Source: an uncultured Porphyromonadaceae bacterium
Lineage (GTDB): Bacteria > Bacteroidota > Bacteroidia > Bacteroidales > Muribaculaceae
DNA: 64,000 bases
NCBI GenBank assembly: GCA_948467675.1
Contig: CAOKFI010000003.1
Coordinates: forward strand, 1 to 64,000
Direction: 5' to 3'
In this document: one piece after another, positions 8,414 through 17,163 of the stretch
Layout of the letters: each line of letters starts with the position of its first letter
Numbering within the stretch: position 1 is the stretch's first letter
Notes under the pieces: model-generated
The model's database searches: none
What the model was told of the DNA's origin: nothing
The model's input: only the letters and a program-made list of their open reading frames with translations
Translations under genes and position numbers: made by a program

Positions 8414-10411
8414 ATGTCAAACAAGATCCCGCATAACGCAGCTGCCGACAATCTGTCGGCAGCTGATGTAGATCCGGCCAATCTGCCGGAAAACGCCTTC
8501 CGCGAACTGGCTGCCGACGAAGAATATCGTCCGGTCATGCATCCGGCTCATGAATACCGTGAGGTCACTCCCTATTCCGTGACCATGGGTCTGCTGCTTG
8601 CCATCATATTCAGTGCAGCAGCGGCATATCTCGGTCTGCGTGTAGGCCAGGTCTTCGAAGCCGCCATTCCGATCGCCATCATAGCCGTCGGATTCAGCTC
8701 AGCCCTGAAGAAAGAAAATCCTCTGGGACAGAACGTGATCATACAGTCTATCGGCGCATGTTCCGGCGTGATCGTGGCCGGTGCCATCTTCACACTCCCG
8801 GCTCTCTACATACTTCAGGCCACATATCCGGAAATCACTGTCAACTTCATCGAGATATTCCTCAGCTCACTGCTCGGCGGAGTTCTCGGAATACTGTTCT
8901 TCATACCGTTCCGCAAGTACTTCGTCAAGGACATGCACGGCAAATATCCTTTCCCTGAAGCCACCGCAACAACCCAGGTTCTCGTAAGTGCCCAGTCCGC
9001 ATCGACCGGCAGCCAGGCCAAGACACTGGTCATCGCATCGCTCATAGGCGGTATCTACGACTATGTTGTGGCTACATTCGGATGGTGGGCCGAAACAGTC
9101 ACCACAACTGCCGCATCGTGGGGACAGGCCTTAGCCGAAAAGGCCAAAGTCGTGCTGAGCTGCAACACTGGCGCCGCTCTGCTGGGACTCGGCTACATTG
9201 TGGGGCTGAAATATGCATTCATAATCTTCGCCGGATCCATCTTCGTATGGTGGGTAGTGATTCCTGTCATGGGAACATACGGCTCCGAAGCGATCGTAGC
9301 CATGAGCCCTGACGCCATATTCAGCAACTACGCCCGCCTTATCGGTATCGGCGGCATAGCCATGGCCGGCATCATCGGTATCATAAAATCATGGTCCATA
9401 ATCACACAAGCCGTCGGACTGGCCGGACGCGAGATGCGTGGCAGCGGATCATCCTCCGGACGCACCATACGCTGGCAGACCGATATCTCCATGAAGCATA
9501 TCGTTGTATTCACGACCATTGCGCTTATTGCCGTTCTGGCATTTTTCTGGTTCGGAGTGATACACACATTCTGGCAGGCTCTCGTAGCATGGATAGTCGT
9601 GACCCTCATCTCATTCCTGTTCACGACTGTGGCCGCCAATGCAATAGCCATCGTAGGCTCCAATCCCGTGAGCGGAATGACTCTGATGACCCTGATCGTG
9701 GCTTCCGCCATATTCGTTGCCGTAGGTCTGAGCGGCACATCAGGCATCGTGGCCTCAATGGTCATTGGCGGTGTCGTATGCACCGCTCTCTCTATGGCCG
9801 GAGGTTTCGTTACCGACCTCAAGATCGGTTACTGGCTCGGATCCACCCCCCGCAAGCAGGAAAGCTGGAAATTCCTCGGAACACTCGTATCGGCTGCCAC
9901 TGTAGGCGGTGTAATCCTGCTCATGAACCAGGTTTACGGCTTCACCGGCGACAACGCCCTCGTCGCACCCCAGGCCAATGCAATGGCCAAAGTCATCGAA
10001 CCTCTCATGATGGGCGGCGAGACTCCGTGGACTCTATATATGGTCGGAGCCATACTCGCTTTGATACTCAACTGGCTCGGCGTACCGGCACTTGCATTCT
10101 GCCTCGGCATGTTCATCCCGCTGTCGCTCAATACCCCTCTGCTCGTAGGCGGCGCCATAGCATGGTTCGTGGCCAACAGCTCCAAAATCAAGGAGATCGC
10201 CGATGCTCGCCGCGACCGTGGCACGCTGATAGCATCCGGCATGATTGCCGGCGGCGCACTTTTCGGTGTATTTGCCGCACTTACAAAATTCGTCGGATTC
10301 GAATACACCGCACCCATGTCGGAAGGCACAGTCCAGACTCTCGGTGTGGTAATGTACGTACTGCTCATAGCTTATCTCTGGTGGGACAGCTGTCGCGCCA
10401 AGAAACTCTGA
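8414..10411 (+). CDS. OPT family oligopeptide transporter
   Basis: This 665-residue membrane protein has the OPT family order of helices. Visible family segments are EYREVTPYSVTMGLLLAI near residue 50, the NPLGQNVIIQSIG and KYPFPEAT segments, a central PVMGTYGSEA loop and the WLGVPALAFCLGMFIPL region near the end. OPT members import oligopeptides or metal-chelate peptides. The ATG at 8414 is preferred because an upstream in-frame start overlaps the POT gene and adds no conserved sequence. Confidence 0.92.
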   Translation: MSNKIPHNAAADNLSAADVDPANLPENAFRELAADEEYRPVMHPAHEYREVTPYSVTMGLLLAIIFSAAAAYLGLRVGQVFEAAIPIAIIAVGFSSALKKENPLGQNVIIQSIGACSGVIVAGAIFTLPALYILQATYPEITVNFIEIFLSSLLGGVLGILFFIPFRKYFVKDMHGKYPFPEATATTQVLVSAQSASTGSQAKTLVIASLIGGIYDYVVATFGWWAETVTTTAASWGQALAEKAKVVLSCNTGAALLGLGYIVGLKYAFIIFAGSIFVWWVVIPVMGTYGSEAIVAMSPDAIFSNYARLIGIGGIAMAGIIGIIKSWSIITQAVGLAGREMRGSGSSSGRTIRWQTDISMKHIVVFTTIALIAVLAFFWFGVIHTFWQALVAWIVVTLISFLFTTVAANAIAIVGSNPVSGMTLMTLIVASAIFVAVGLSGTSGIVASMVIGGVVCTALSMAGGFVTDLKIGYWLGSTPRKQESWKFLGTLVSAATVGGVILLMNQVYGFTGDNALVAPQANAMAKVIEPLMMGGETPWTLYMVGAILALILNWLGVPALAFCLGMFIPLSLNTPLLVGGAIAWFVANSSKIKEIADARRDRGTLIASGMIAGGALFGVFAALTKFVGFEYTAPMSEGTVQTLGVVMYVLLIAYLWWDSCRAKKL

Positions 10412-10418
10412 TAAAGGT

Positions 10419-11711
10419 TTGAAGCAGGTCGACCGTCAGATACTCTCATTAGCAATACCCTCGATCATGGCCAACATCACCACCCCTCTGCTGGGGATGG
10501 TCGATGTGGCTGTGACGGGACATCTCGGCAAAGCCGCCTACTTAGCTGCAATAGCTGTAGGCGGCTCTATGTTTAACATGCTATACTGGCTCTTCGGATT
10601 TCTGCGCATGGGCTCCAGCGGTATGACCGCACAGGCATACGGAGCTGACGACCGCAGGGCTACAGATCTGATACTGTATCGCGCCCTGCTCGTAGCCTTC
10701 ATCGCCGGCGCAATCATAATCGCGCTCCAGACTCCGATATCCGGGATTGTACTCCGGTTCATGGATCCGGATCCCGACACCCTCGGATTTGCAACCAGAT
10801 ATTTCGAGATCTGTGTATGGGGTGCTCCTGCGGTACTCGGAACATACGCACTCGGCGGATGGTTTCTCGGCATGCAGAATTCACGCGCACAGATGTGGAT
10901 GTCGATCGTGATAAATCTGGCCAACATAGCCGTAAGCCTAACACTCGTCTACGGATTCCGGCTTACTATTGAAGGTGTGGCCACCGGCACCATGACAGCA
11001 CAGTGGCTCGGATTAGTCACCGGACTTCTGATATGCCGCCGCTATCGCCCTACCGGAAGATCATGGAGCGAGATCGCCGACATGAGGCAGCTCCAGCGGT
11101 TCTTCGCTGTCAACACCGACATATTCCTGCGTACAGTATGTCTTGTCGCCGTGACTGTCTGGTTCACACGAGCCGGCGCACAGCAGGGCACAGTGATGCT
11201 GGCCGTCAATGCCCTGCTAATGCAGCTGTTCATGCTGTTCAGCTTCTTCATGGACGGATTCGCGTTTGCCGGCGAGGCATTGTGCGGACGCGATGTCGGA
11301 CGGCACGATATCGGCGGACTGCGCCGTAGCATCAAAGCACTGTTTTCATGGGGAGCAGGCCTCGCCTTGCTGTTCACACTGCTATACCTGACCGGAGGCC
11401 AATGGTTTCTGTCCTTAATGAGCGACGACGCTCGTGTGGTGGAATCCGCTGGCGAATACCTATGGTGGGCGGCAACCATCCCGATAGCCGGATTTGCCGC
11501 ATTCACATGGGACGGCGTATTCATCGGAGCCACCCGCACCCGATGGATGCTCATATCCATGGCAGGAGCCACCGCCCTCTTTTTCGCCGCCTGCCTCGCA
11601 CTGTTCCCATCGCTCCACAACCACGCCCTGTGGCTTGCCTTCACTCTCTATCTCGCTGCCCGCGGACTCGGCCAGAGCATCCTCGCCCGACGTCTGTACA
11701 CGAATTTGTGA
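10419..11711 (+). CDS. MATE family (DinF-like) efflux transporter
   Basis: This 430-residue MATE protein has two six-helix bundles. The N-terminal VDRQILSLAIPSIMANITTP and the LGMVDVAVTGHLG segment are typical of the DinF-like branch, which exports drugs or metabolites using an ion gradient. The start is a TTG at 10419, seven bases after the OPT stop; no ATG in this frame would keep helix 1 intact. It is the last gene of the likely operon starting at 5440. Its final codons contain the -33 element of the lgt promoter. Confidence 0.9.
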   Translation: MKQVDRQILSLAIPSIMANITTPLLGMVDVAVTGHLGKAAYLAAIAVGGSMFNMLYWLFGFLRMGSSGMTAQAYGADDRRATDLILYRALLVAFIAGAIIIALQTPISGIVLRFMDPDPDTLGFATRYFEICVWGAPAVLGTYALGGWFLGMQNSRAQMWMSIVINLANIAVSLTLVYGFRLTIEGVATGTMTAQWLGLVTGLLICRRYRPTGRSWSEIADMRQLQRFFAVNTDIFLRTVCLVAVTVWFTRAGAQQGTVMLAVNALLMQLFMLFSFFMDGFAFAGEALCGRDVGRHDIGGLRRSIKALFSWGAGLALLFTLLYLTGGQWFLSLMSDDARVVESAGEYLWWAATIPIAGFAAFTWDGVFIGATRTRWMLISMAGATALFFAACLALFPSLHNHALWLAFTLYLAARGLGQSILARRLYTNL

Positions 11712-11735
11712 AATCCGTCTTATTCGCTAATTTTG
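11705..11735 (+). promoter_or_regulatory. lgt promoter (-33 TTTG, -7 TAATTTTG)
   Basis: TTTG at 11705-11708 and TAATTTTG at 11728-11735 are 19 bases apart, a good Bacteroidales promoter. The -33 part overlaps the end of the MATE gene. Confidence 0.75.
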
Positions 11736-11751
11736 CAGAAAATTACTGATT

Positions 11752-12618
11752 ATGCTTACTGACTACATATATTGGACGGTTGACCCCGATGTGTTTTCGT
11801 TAGGACCTGTCACCGTACGCTGGTACGGACTGATGTTCGTAATCGGATTCGCCGTAGGCTACAACATCGTAGCACGAATGTTCAAACACGAAGGAGCCCC
11901 GGAAAGCTGGCTCGGATCGCTGCTGATGTGGGTATTCGCAGGAACCATAATAGGCGCACGCCTCGGCCACTGCTTCTTCTACGAATGGGACATATACTCA
12001 CAGGATCCCATACGGATACTATACTTCTGGGAAGGTGGGCTGGCAAGCCATGGCGGAACCATAGGAGTGATCATCGGCGTAATATGCTTCTCTCTGATCA
12101 CTACCAAACGAAGCCCGTTATGGACATTCGACCGTCTCGTGGTAGCCATAGCGCTGGTTGGCGCCCTGATCCGCATGGGCAACCTGTTCAACTCCGAGAT
12201 ATACGGCCATGCCACAACTTTGCCGTGGGGCTTCATGTTCCCGCTAAGCCGGCAGTGGCACGCATTGTATGAAGGCCAGGCATGCCATCCCACACAGATC
12301 TACGAAGCGCTCTGCTATCTGGCGCTGTTCGGACTGCTCATGTGGATGTATTGGAAGCGTAACGCCGAAGAACGTCCGGGCCTCATACTCGGCATATTCT
12401 TCATAGGAATATTCCTGCCCCGTTTCCTGATCGAATTCATCAAAAACGATCAGGTCGCATTCGAAGCCTCGATGAGCCTCAACATGGGTCAGTGGCTAAG
12501 CATCCCGTTCATTCTTATCGGCATATTTCTTGCCATACGCGCCATGATGCGACCGCGGCTGCATCTGACATTCCCAAACAAGTTCGCGCCCGAACCCGCT
12601 CCGGCCAAAAAGAAATAA
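11752..12618 (+). CDS. lgt: Prolipoprotein diacylglyceryl transferase
   Basis: Lgt moves the diacylglyceryl group of phosphatidylglycerol to the lipobox Cys of prolipoproteins in the inner membrane. The 288-residue protein has about seven membrane helices, the GGLASHGGTIGV motif, the signature RMGNLFNSEIYG and the C-terminal PRFLIEFIKND, all with conserved polar residues. The tail is Pro/Lys-rich and cytoplasmic. It has its own promoter and ends at a bidirectional terminator. Confidence 0.96.
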   Translation: MLTDYIYWTVDPDVFSLGPVTVRWYGLMFVIGFAVGYNIVARMFKHEGAPESWLGSLLMWVFAGTIIGARLGHCFFYEWDIYSQDPIRILYFWEGGLASHGGTIGVIIGVICFSLITTKRSPLWTFDRLVVAIALVGALIRMGNLFNSEIYGHATTLPWGFMFPLSRQWHALYEGQACHPTQIYEALCYLALFGLLMWMYWKRNAEERPGLILGIFFIGIFLPRFLIEFIKNDQVAFEASMSLNMGQWLSIPFILIGIFLAIRAMMRPRLHLTFPNKFAPEPAPAKKK

Positions 12619-12640
12619 CCGTCGATCCTGCAAATTATAC

Positions 12641-12679
12641 GCACAACGGGGCCGCATTCCGAATGCGACCCCGTTGTGC
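12641..12679. terminator. Bidirectional terminator between lgt and the SGNH hydrolase gene
   Basis: GCACAACGGGG...(12641-12658) pairs with the 12662-12679 arm through about 18 bases with one mismatch and a tiny loop. It sits between two convergent genes. Confidence 0.75.
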
Positions 12680-12697
12680 TGCTTATACAGTCCGCTA

Positions 12698-13525
12698 TCA
12701 GTATTTCAGACCGGTGCCTATAAACGCGGCCTGAGAGAAATCCTGCATATTGTGCCGTATGATCCAGTCTATATAGCTCATCATCAGCCATGCGGTATAC
12801 TGGTAACCTGCGGCATTGAGATGGCCGCCCATAAAGAAATTGTTGCGGATATCTGACCCCGCAGAATAATCAGGAGCATATTTCTCCAGATCTATTACAT
12901 ATACATTGTCGAAAATATCAGCCATTTTCCGGATCACTTCCGGATACTCGCCCCAGTCGTTGCCATCGCGAGGCATAGTGACCACAAATATTTTGGCATC
13001 GGGCTGTATCGACTTCACCCGCTGTATGATACCGCCGTAATATCCGGCAAAGGTGCTAGCATTTCCTTTATAGTCATCGTGATTTATATCAGTCTCCGGA
13101 TTTCCGGCCGCATCACCGCGGTTCTTGTCGTTGACTCCGAGCGCTATGATGTAGCCCTGTTTGGGATCGGCCTTGGCATCGATATTGTTGTTGCGGTTAT
13201 TGGGCGCATCCCAGAAGTGCTCTATCCAACCGCCCGCGGTCTCACCTCCCTGCGAATAATTGTCGCCTGTAGCGCCTGTAGCCTGACATATACGTTGCCC
13301 CCATGAATATTCATACAGATCATGGTATCCCGTGGTGCCGTCGTCATTATGGCTCTCATGCTCTCCGCTCGACAGCGAATCGCCTATGAATCCCCAGGAA
13401 TGTATGATGCCGGCGAATCCGGGCAGTTGCGAGATCTGTGCCAGAGGGACATCACCCGACGGAAGTGGCTGCGCGGCAGCGGCCAGCGATACAGCCATAG
13501 ATGCAAATAGTGCTTTAATCTTCAT
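12698..13525 (-). CDS. Exported SGNH/GDSL-family hydrolase
   Basis: This 275-residue protein has a signal peptide (ALFASMAVSLAAAAQ) and an SGNH-fold esterase domain. Block I is WGFIGDSLSSGEH with the nucleophile Ser, the block III-like segment is ALGVNDKNRGDAAG, and the C-terminal GGHLNAAGYQ supplies the His. Members deacylate or deacetylate sugars and lipids; the substrate is not evident. A gap of 86 bases separates it from the upstream permease gene, so membership in that operon is uncertain. Confidence 0.85.
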   Translation of the reverse strand: MKIKALFASMAVSLAAAAQPLPSGDVPLAQISQLPGFAGIIHSWGFIGDSLSSGEHESHNDDGTTGYHDLYEYSWGQRICQATGATGDNYSQGGETAGGWIEHFWDAPNNRNNNIDAKADPKQGYIIALGVNDKNRGDAAGNPETDINHDDYKGNASTFAGYYGGIIQRVKSIQPDAKIFVVTMPRDGNDWGEYPEVIRKMADIFDNVYVIDLEKYAPDYSAGSDIRNNFFMGGHLNAAGYQYTAWLMMSYIDWIIRHNMQDFSQAAFIGTGLKY

Positions 13526-13611
13526 GATAGTTCAGTGAAATGATTGATTATAGTTGTTTATATTATTTATATGATTCCTGATCCTTGTGCAAGGTATCGG
13601 AGTCCGGAGCC

Positions 13612-14826
13612 TCATCTGTCATACCAGGTGCGGATCACACGGCGGCGTATGGCCGCTATATCGAACCCGGTCAGAACTATTCCTGCTGCGGCTGCGGCCA
13701 CGGAAGCAACCCATAATGACGCACCTTTCAGCCCCAGTGCTGCAAATGCCGGCATCCACAGCGAACGTGCTGCCACCATGGCGGCTATCGCCATCAGTAC
13801 CACAGTCGCATTTACCCCGGCCACCAACAGGTAATAGTAACGGGCTACCGCATCGGGCGTGTAGCCCAGAAGCATCAGATCACGCAGTTTTCCACGGCTC
13901 TTCTGCAACAGCAGATATATGCTCAGCAACAGAATGAAGCATGCCAACAGACTTATCACGGCACCTACAGCCATGACCACTCCGGTCACCACCGACAGAA
14001 AATGGGCGGCACGGCCGCTATCGGCCTTGTCGCCTGCACTCTCCATGCCATGATCTTTCAGATAGCCGGCTATCCCCGGGTCGCCAGGAGCGTTGACCTC
14101 AACGATCAGCCGCGACGGTGCGCTATCAGTTCCGTCGCCGAACCGTCCGTTGGCCCAGTCCATGAACTCCTGCGGCACAGCAATCGTGTTGAGCCGCGAT
14201 GAGAACCCTACTATGCGCCCGTCGAACCACTGCTGACGCCCGTTGCCGCTGACACTTATGCGAAGCGGCACCATACCGATCATAGCCTCGCTCACCTGAG
14301 GCAGTCCACGCGACGCAGCGAATCCGAAATTATACAGCGTCAGATAATCTTTCGACAGTACGATAGGTATAAACGGGTCATCCGGGCTGAACGACCAGCC
14401 GTCAGGCTTTATATCGAAAAATCCGTCGGGTATGGATTCGAAAAACAGATATGTGCTCATGGATCGTCCGCCCATCTCCACCGACGCCGATACATTGAAA
14501 TCAGAAGCCGTGAACAGGCCTATCCTTTCTACCCACGGCTGAGACTCAAGTCCGGCTATATCGCTTTTGGAGAACTCGGCCTGAGCACCCCCGAGCGATC
14601 CTAAGCCTTCGACCTTTTTCGACAGGATCAGATAATCGCGCGATATCATGGGATCATCGGACTCGCCGGCACTGTTCACATCACGGTAGAACTGAAGTCC
14701 GGCAAGGACGATGGCGAGACCGACAAAACAGGCCACGGCATATCCTATGATCTGCCCTGTCGAGATATTGCATCGCAACAACCGCCACACCACACTTCCG
14801 CTATGTCCGTTATCATCTTTTTTCAT
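13612..14826 (-). CDS. FtsX-like ABC transporter permease
   Basis: This 404-residue protein has one N-terminal membrane helix (about residues 25-45) and a large extracytoplasmic region (about 50-265). Three C-terminal helices form the FtsX domain, with the cytoplasmic LRDLMLLGYTPDAVARYY coupling segment between helices 2 and 3. This is the MacB/LolC topology in a single-copy form. It starts one base after the stop of its ATPase gene. The cargo is unknown; the lipoprotein at the head of the operon is a candidate partner. Confidence 0.85.
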   Translation of the reverse strand: MKKDDNGHSGSVVWRLLRCNISTGQIIGYAVACFVGLAIVLAGLQFYRDVNSAGESDDPMISRDYLILSKKVEGLGSLGGAQAEFSKSDIAGLESQPWVERIGLFTASDFNVSASVEMGGRSMSTYLFFESIPDGFFDIKPDGWSFSPDDPFIPIVLSKDYLTLYNFGFAASRGLPQVSEAMIGMVPLRISVSGNGRQQWFDGRIVGFSSRLNTIAVPQEFMDWANGRFGDGTDSAPSRLIVEVNAPGDPGIAGYLKDHGMESAGDKADSGRAAHFLSVVTGVVMAVGAVISLLACFILLLSIYLLLQKSRGKLRDLMLLGYTPDAVARYYYLLVAGVNATVVLMAIAAMVAARSLWMPAFAALGLKGASLWVASVAAAAAGIVLTGFDIAAIRRRVIRTWYDR

Positions 14827-14827
14827 T

Positions 14828-15487
14828 TCACAGTCTGATTACTTCTGCGCCGGATATGGCCAGCGGATTGCCGACCGACGTGGATATTATGGATGCCGAC
14901 TGTGTCGCAGCCTCGTCGGCGATCATCGCGGCCACTACAGCATTGTTGCGGGCATCGAGATGGCTCACAGGCTCGTCGAGCAAGAGAAAACCGAACGGCT
15001 GACAGAGCGCACGCACTATAGCCACCCTCTGTTGCTGCCCGACACTCAGACGCCCAGCATACGCATAGGTCCTGGCCTGAAGTTCCACGCGCTCGAGCAT
15101 CTCCTCGATCTCCCGTCCCGACTTATAATCCGTAAGTCTGTTCTTTATAAGTATATTATCCATGACCGTCAGCTCTGGAAACAAGCGCATTTCCTGCGGA
15201 AGCAGAGCCAACGTATCGGTACGCATCCGGCTCCATTGATCCACTGACAACATGCGGGCCGGAACATCGTCGAAAAAAATACTGCCGTCATAGTCATCGC
15301 GGCTTCCATATATAAAACTGATCAGCGACGACTTTCCGGTACCGGACTCCGCCTCTATCAGATAGCGAGCGGGGCGGATCAGCTCAACCGTACGAAGCCA
15401 TAAGGCCGAATCCCTGACTGGAGCTTCGGCATCCATACCCGCGAATACTCGCGGCAACACACGGTCGAGGATTATACGGCTTATCAT
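14828..15487 (-). CDS. ABC transporter ATP-binding protein
   Basis: This 219-residue ATPase has Walker A AESGTGKSS, where the first Gly of GxxGxGKS is Ala. It also has a Q-loop (LLPQEMRLF), signature LSVGQQQRVAIVRAL and Walker B FLLLDEPVSHLD. The usual H-loop His is not obvious: the segment after Walker B reads SIISTSVGNP. It pairs with the FtsX-like permease downstream and overlaps the upstream lipoprotein gene by 4 bases. The unusual motifs may mean reduced or altered ATP use. Confidence 0.88.
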   Translation of the reverse strand: MISRIILDRVLPRVFAGMDAEAPVRDSALWLRTVELIRPARYLIEAESGTGKSSLISFIYGSRDDYDGSIFFDDVPARMLSVDQWSRMRTDTLALLPQEMRLFPELTVMDNILIKNRLTDYKSGREIEEMLERVELQARTYAYAGRLSVGQQQRVAIVRALCQPFGFLLLDEPVSHLDARNNAVVAAMIADEAATQSASIISTSVGNPLAISGAEVIRL

Positions 15488-16923
15488 TTCATCATCTGCG
15501 CCAGCAGAGCCTGGAGCACACTCTGGCTGGAGCCGTTAAGCGAGAAACGAACGTTAAGATCAGATTCTCCGACCTGCATGGAACAGTTGAATCCCCAGGG
15601 CATTCCGAAAGCTTTCACTACTTCGCTGCCGGCCGGTATGTTGACAGCCATCGCCGCACGCTGCGACAGGAATATATCAGTCATGGAATTATCGCCAACA
15701 GGTTTGAATCCGAGGTTCGACACAGCCAGACAGCCGTCGACATTGCCGGCATAGATCACGGTTCCGTCAGGCAGCATCCATGCATCCATACCGGAATCGT
15801 CAGACTCCATCTTGACAGGGCTTGCACCAATATGGGGAGCAAGCGCTCCGAGCTGAGCCAGTGTGGCATCGACATCGGACTGTGCCATGTGAGCCATTAC
15901 AGTGAAATTCCATGTCTTGAGGTTGATATCGGCGATGGCCGGAGCCCCACCGGCAGGACCGGCAGCAACCGCCACCGTGCCGTCTATTCTCGACAAGAAC
16001 GGAATAGCCATCTGCACAGCCGAAGCCACATCGCGGCTGCCCAAGAGCGCTGCGGCCGTGGCAAGCGACGACCAGTCGAAATCAGATGTAAATCCGAATG
16101 CGGCAGCTGCTATATAGCTGCCCGGCACATAATTGAGGAAATCGGTATCGATTTCCTTATAATCAGAAGCGAACCTGGTTATCTCTCCATCTGGAGCTAT
16201 AAGCTGCATATGCATCCCTATGACACTGTCCTCCACTTTCACTCCGAAGCATGCACGGCGTCCTTCTGTTTCGATATTTCCAGAAAGGCCGTCAGCAAGA
16301 ACAGCCACATTAACAGCATTGTCCGCGTTTAGAAAATCCACGATCCCGCTCTGCGACCCGATGCTTTCCTTGCGGTCGGGCGCCGTAAAATAGGAGCGGG
16401 CCTTGTCCGAATCCATTCCCGCAGGAATGAGCCAGCCCTGACCGTCGTGCATGGCCAGTGTCCAATCGGCACCGGCATAAACCTCGATTCCGTCCGATCC
16501 GGTATTCTGCACACCCTTTTCTTTCATTTTGTCTGTTACCGCACCTTCGTCCGATATCATAAATGTCAGAAATGTGCCATTGCTGTCCTGATTCGGATCC
16601 AGCGACACATACACCACCTCACTCATATCTATCGCGCCGTAAAGGTCTACAAGCATGCGGAGTGTCGATGATACGGCCGTCGATGTCTCGGCTGGAGTAT
16701 CCACAATCTTCTGCAGCTCCGGCGACAATGTTACCGCACCGTCAGCCACCTGGCATCCAGATCGTTTGAGAAGCAGTTCGACATCGGCCACCGCTACGAC
16801 CTGAGCCGACGACGGAACGCTGTCAAGAAGCGAACTTTCCACCTTTGAGCAAGCTCCTGACGCCAGCATCACCGCACTGACAACGGCAGCATATATCCAC
16901 CGTACCATAATCTTTGTATCCAT
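15484..16923 (-). CDS. Lipoprotein of unknown function (possibly DUF4836-like)
   Basis: This 479-residue protein has a lipoprotein signal (MLASGAC lipobox) followed by SVPSSAQVVAVADVELLLKRSG. That opening resembles Bacteroidales lipoproteins of the DUF4836 type, but the assignment is tentative. The rest shows no enzymatic motif. It is the first gene of a three-gene operon with an ABC ATPase and permease (4-base overlap, then 1-base gap) and has a -7 box at 17001-17008. It could be the substrate-binding or envelope partner of the transporter. Confidence 0.75.
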   Translation of the reverse strand: MDTKIMVRWIYAAVVSAVMLASGACSKVESSLLDSVPSSAQVVAVADVELLLKRSGCQVADGAVTLSPELQKIVDTPAETSTAVSSTLRMLVDLYGAIDMSEVVYVSLDPNQDSNGTFLTFMISDEGAVTDKMKEKGVQNTGSDGIEVYAGADWTLAMHDGQGWLIPAGMDSDKARSYFTAPDRKESIGSQSGIVDFLNADNAVNVAVLADGLSGNIETEGRRACFGVKVEDSVIGMHMQLIAPDGEITRFASDYKEIDTDFLNYVPGSYIAAAAFGFTSDFDWSSLATAAALLGSRDVASAVQMAIPFLSRIDGTVAVAAGPAGGAPAIADINLKTWNFTVMAHMAQSDVDATLAQLGALAPHIGASPVKMESDDSGMDAWMLPDGTVIYAGNVDGCLAVSNLGFKPVGDNSMTDIFLSQRAAMAVNIPAGSEVVKAFGMPWGFNCSMQVGESDLNVRFSLNGSSQSVLQALLAQMMK

Positions 16924-17000
16924 CTGTTATTTTATTGTATGATAACTATCTGTATAACCCTGTTCATAACCCGATTGTTCCGGATCGGTATATCTCGCCG

Positions 17001-17008
17001 CAAAACTA
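17001..17008 (-). promoter_or_regulatory. -7 box (TAGTTTTG on minus strand) for the lipoprotein/ABC operon
   Basis: CAAAACTA on the plus strand reads TAGTTTTG on the minus strand, 78 bases upstream of the ATG at 16923. Confidence 0.55.
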
Positions 17009-17067
17009 ATTATAAAACCTGACATAGCGAAATAAAAACACCGGGCTGTCGCCAACTGAAAACAGCG

Positions 17068-17102
17068 GGAGACCGTACCGGATCTGTGCCGGTACAGCCT
17101 CC
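17068..17102 (-). terminator. Terminator at the end of the polysaccharide utilization locus
   Basis: A 14-base stem with two mismatches (17068-17081 with 17089-17102) lies 62 bases past the glycan-binding lipoprotein stop and is followed on the minus strand by a short T-rich stretch. Confidence 0.6.
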
Positions 17103-17163
17103 TGCCGAGTCTGATGGGAATCTATGCCGGAAACAACCGGCAATATTCCTCAGCGAATTCTGA

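Noticed and set aside
13575-13600. Small hairpin between the permease and SGNH genes as a terminator
   Set aside because: The stem is only about five bases and no T run follows on the minus strand.
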